The notes under the pieces are model-generated. The model saw nothing but the letters and a program-made list of their open reading frames with translations, was not told the DNA's origin and made no database searches. Of a stretch of DNA of 6,243 bases, positions 5,049 through 6,243 are shown in pieces. The translations under genes and the position numbers were made by a program. Each line of letters starts with the position of its first letter. The first letter of the stretch is position 1. Source of the stretch: Planctomycetaceae bacterium (lineage in GTDB: Bacteria; Planctomycetota; Planctomycetia; Pirellulales; Pirellulaceae); assembly GCA_003501565.1 (NCBI GenBank), contig DNPC01000735.1:1921-8163 (forward strand). The letters run 5' to 3'.

Positions 5049-5495
5049 ATGCAGATTCAAACCAGCCGATTCGGACAAATTGAAGCGGGACCGGAAGACA
5101 TCATCATCTTTCCTCAGGGCCTGATTGGTTTTGAATCCAGCCGCCAATGGTTGATCCTGCCTGATCCCGAAAACCCGGATGTGGCTTGGCTTCAATCCGT
5201 CGCCCAGCCTCAGGTAGCATTACCGCTCGTCAGCCCTCGCAAATTCGCTCCCGAGTACAAGGTCAATGTACCGAATCGGCAGCTATCCACATTGCAAATC
5301 CGCAGCTCCGACCGCATCTACGTACTGAACGTGGTCAGTAAATCTGGGAAGACGCTTACGGTGAATCTCCGCAGCCCGGTAGTGATCAACCTCTCTAAAC
5401 GAACTGCGTGCCAAGTCATCACCACAGACTCTCTACCGCTCGCATTGCCCATCGATTTGGACAATCCAACTAGCAACGTCAAAATTGCGGCCTAG
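5049..5495 (+). CDS. fliW: Flagellar assembly factor FliW (CsrA antagonist)
   Basis: The 148-residue protein has the usual FliW length and signature. It opens with MQIQTSRFGQIE, followed by 'IIIFPQGLIGFE' at 18-29, then 'W.QSVAQPQVALPLVSP' near 47-63 and a 'Y.LNVVS' strand near 111-117. The C-terminal part runs through TVNLRSPVVINL to QVI, the typical tail of the beta-barrel fold. FliW is cytoplasmic. It binds CsrA and blocks its RNA binding, and it also binds flagellin, so flagellin level sets CsrA activity; these facts come from work in Bacillus and Campylobacter. In many genomes csrA overlaps or follows fliW. Here no csrA-like frame occurs downstream or upstream in the window, and no other flagellar gene is visible. 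The ATG at 5049 is preceded by a good GAGGA ribosome-binding site. The TAG ends at 5495. Confidence 0.93.
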   Translation: MQIQTSRFGQIEAGPEDIIIFPQGLIGFESSRQWLILPDPENPDVAWLQSVAQPQVALPLVSPRKFAPEYKVNVPNRQLSTLQIRSSDRIYVLNVVSKSGKTLTVNLRSPVVINLSKRTACQVITTDSLPLALPIDLDNPTSNVKIAA

Positions 5496-5884
5496 CGGCA
5501 GGGTTGCCCAACAACCTGGCTTCGTACAACGCCCGACCGGGAAGCACGCGTCTCGAAGACTTTCGACAAACTGCCTTCGTCCAGCCGTAACGTGGACCGA
5601 GTCATGGTTGGACATACGAATCGAGCCTCGCAAGTCACCGATTCGACGGCAATCTCGGCTAGCATTCTGCATGCTCATGCAGCCGGGATTGATTCAGCCC
5701 GCCTCGATTGTCGCCATCTGGCGAATCGGTCCGCTTAAGACCTCTATAATGGCTGCGGGCGAATCTTCAGCGCTTGTCCGCTGTCGCAGTCCAATAGCAA
5801 TCTACCTAGCAGAGGTAACTGCGCTGCGCGACTTTCAGTTGCGTCCTTAAAGCGTTTCAATGGTAAAGGCGTTACATCGATAGC
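5496..5884. other. 389-bp intergenic region between fliW and the kinase-like gene
   Basis: No csrA or other recognisable gene is present. A + strand frame from a TTG at 5485 to the TAA at 5848-5850 is open for 121 codons, but it overlaps the fliW end, is Arg-rich and lacks any family-like segment. I do not call it. The region contains an inverted repeat at 5667-5682 and a perfect TATAAT at 5745-5750 without an acceptable -35 at 16-18 bases. The latter is a possible but weak promoter for the downstream gene. An AAAGG at about 5865-5869 lies rather far (about 16 bases) from the next ATG. Confidence 0.5.
5667..5682. repeat. Inverted repeat CTGCATG-ct-CATGCAG
   Basis: Seven-base perfect arms at 5667-5673 and 5676-5682 are separated by two bases. 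The dyad lies about 200 bp upstream of the kinase-like gene and about 65 bp upstream of the TATAAT at 5745. This would suit a dimeric regulator site. Its GCATGCT core also appears at 5883-5889, across the start codon of that gene. The function is unknown. Confidence 0.4.
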
Positions 5885-6243
5885 ATGCTAAGCGTTGACG
5901 AAGAAGCTCGACGGAGATTCGAATCGGATTGGCTGAACCAAGGTGCCAAGACGATTTCGATTCGACACTATTTGCCCCGTCCCGACGCACAAAGCTACAT
6001 CGGCACGCTTGAAGAGTTGGTGTGCATCGATCTGGAATTTCGTTGGCAGCAGGGACAAGGACTAACGGAAACAAGCGAGCGAACTGCTACTGCCTACGAA
6101 ACACACCAACCGACACGCGTCGAAGATTATCTACGAGAATTCCCAGACCTCGATCAGCCCGAAATCGTCGCTCGCTTGGTCGAACAAGAAGTCATCGCAC
6201 GGCTGGGGGCGGGCTTTATTGTCGAGCCCGATGAATATGAAAG
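5885..6243 (+). CDS. Planctomycete-type serine/threonine protein kinase, N-terminal leader (3' truncated by window)
   Basis: From the ATG at 5885 the frame stays open to the window edge, giving 119 residues. Residues 12-54 include FESDWLNQG, IRHYLPRPD (27-35) and LEELVCIDLEFRW (42-54). A second block, VEDYLREFPDLD (79-90), is followed by IVARLVEQEVIARLGAG (94-110) and EPDEYE at the edge. This doubled 'YL..FP.L ... L...E ... EY' helical leader precedes the kinase domain in the many large planctomycete Hanks-type kinases, often followed by WD40 or TPR repeats. The catalytic domain itself lies outside the window, so kinase identity rests on the leader alone. Related leaders may also occur on other large planctomycete signalling proteins. 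The start codon sits inside the palindrome TAGCATGCTA (5881-5890) and has no close Shine-Dalgarno sequence. Confidence 0.72.
   Translation, partial: MLSVDEEARRRFESDWLNQGAKTISIRHYLPRPDAQSYIGTLEELVCIDLEFRWQQGQGLTETSERTATAYETHQPTRVEDYLREFPDLDQPEIVARLVEQEVIARLGAGFIVEPDEYE

Noticed and set aside
5745..5750. Perfect TATAAT considered as a firm kinase-gene promoter
   Set aside because: No -35 resembling TTGACA is present at 16-18 bases and there is no extended TG. A single perfect hexamer is expected a few times by chance in this much sequence.
5485..5850. 121-codon open + strand frame after fliW starting at TTG
   Set aside because: It overlaps the fliW end, is Arg-rich without any family-like segment, and has no ribosome-binding site. 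It is most likely a chance open frame, although conservation in relatives would change this view.

Overview
The window reads as a piece of a planctomycete chromosome, most likely Pirellulaceae (Rhodopirellula-like). The main support is the truncated gene at the right edge. Its N-terminus carries the leader typical of planctomycete serine/threonine protein kinases: an 'LEELV.IDLEFRW' block followed by a 'VEDYL..FP.L' block. GC content near 54%, sparse Shine-Dalgarno sequences and several lineage-type membrane proteins agree with this. The taxonomic call is an inference from protein style, not a database result.

Left block, + strand (157-2592): a zinc-ribbon YacG-type small protein, a six-helix membrane protein of unknown function, and folP (dihydropteroate synthase), with gaps of 73 and 98 bp. 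They may be co-transcribed. folP converges with the next block, 20 bp apart.

Middle block, - strand (4606 down to 2613), in transcription order: a 29-aa extremely basic protein with a GTG start that resembles the bacterial AURKAIP1/COX24 (mS38-like) ribosomal peptides; a flavin reductase-fold protein whose substrate residues match iodotyrosine deiodinase rather than a generic nitroreductase; a 40-aa single-helix membrane peptide; and a 160-aa membrane protein with two His-His pairs. Both small genes were found by reading the sequence directly.

Right block, + strand (about 4700-6243): a 442-bp intergenic region holds a probable promoter for the 29-aa gene (facing left) and a structured leader for fliW (facing right). 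fliW encodes the flagellar assembly factor that antagonises CsrA. No csrA lies next to it, but its ribosome-binding site sits in a GGA-loop hairpin of the kind CsrA binds, which suggests a feedback loop. A 389-bp region with palindromes but no convincing gene follows, then the 5' end of the kinase-like gene.

I see no insertion sequence, CRISPR array, tRNA or rRNA. Nothing here amounts to a clearly new multi-gene system. The most useful observations are the two overlooked small proteins, the deiodinase-like active site and the fliW leader.
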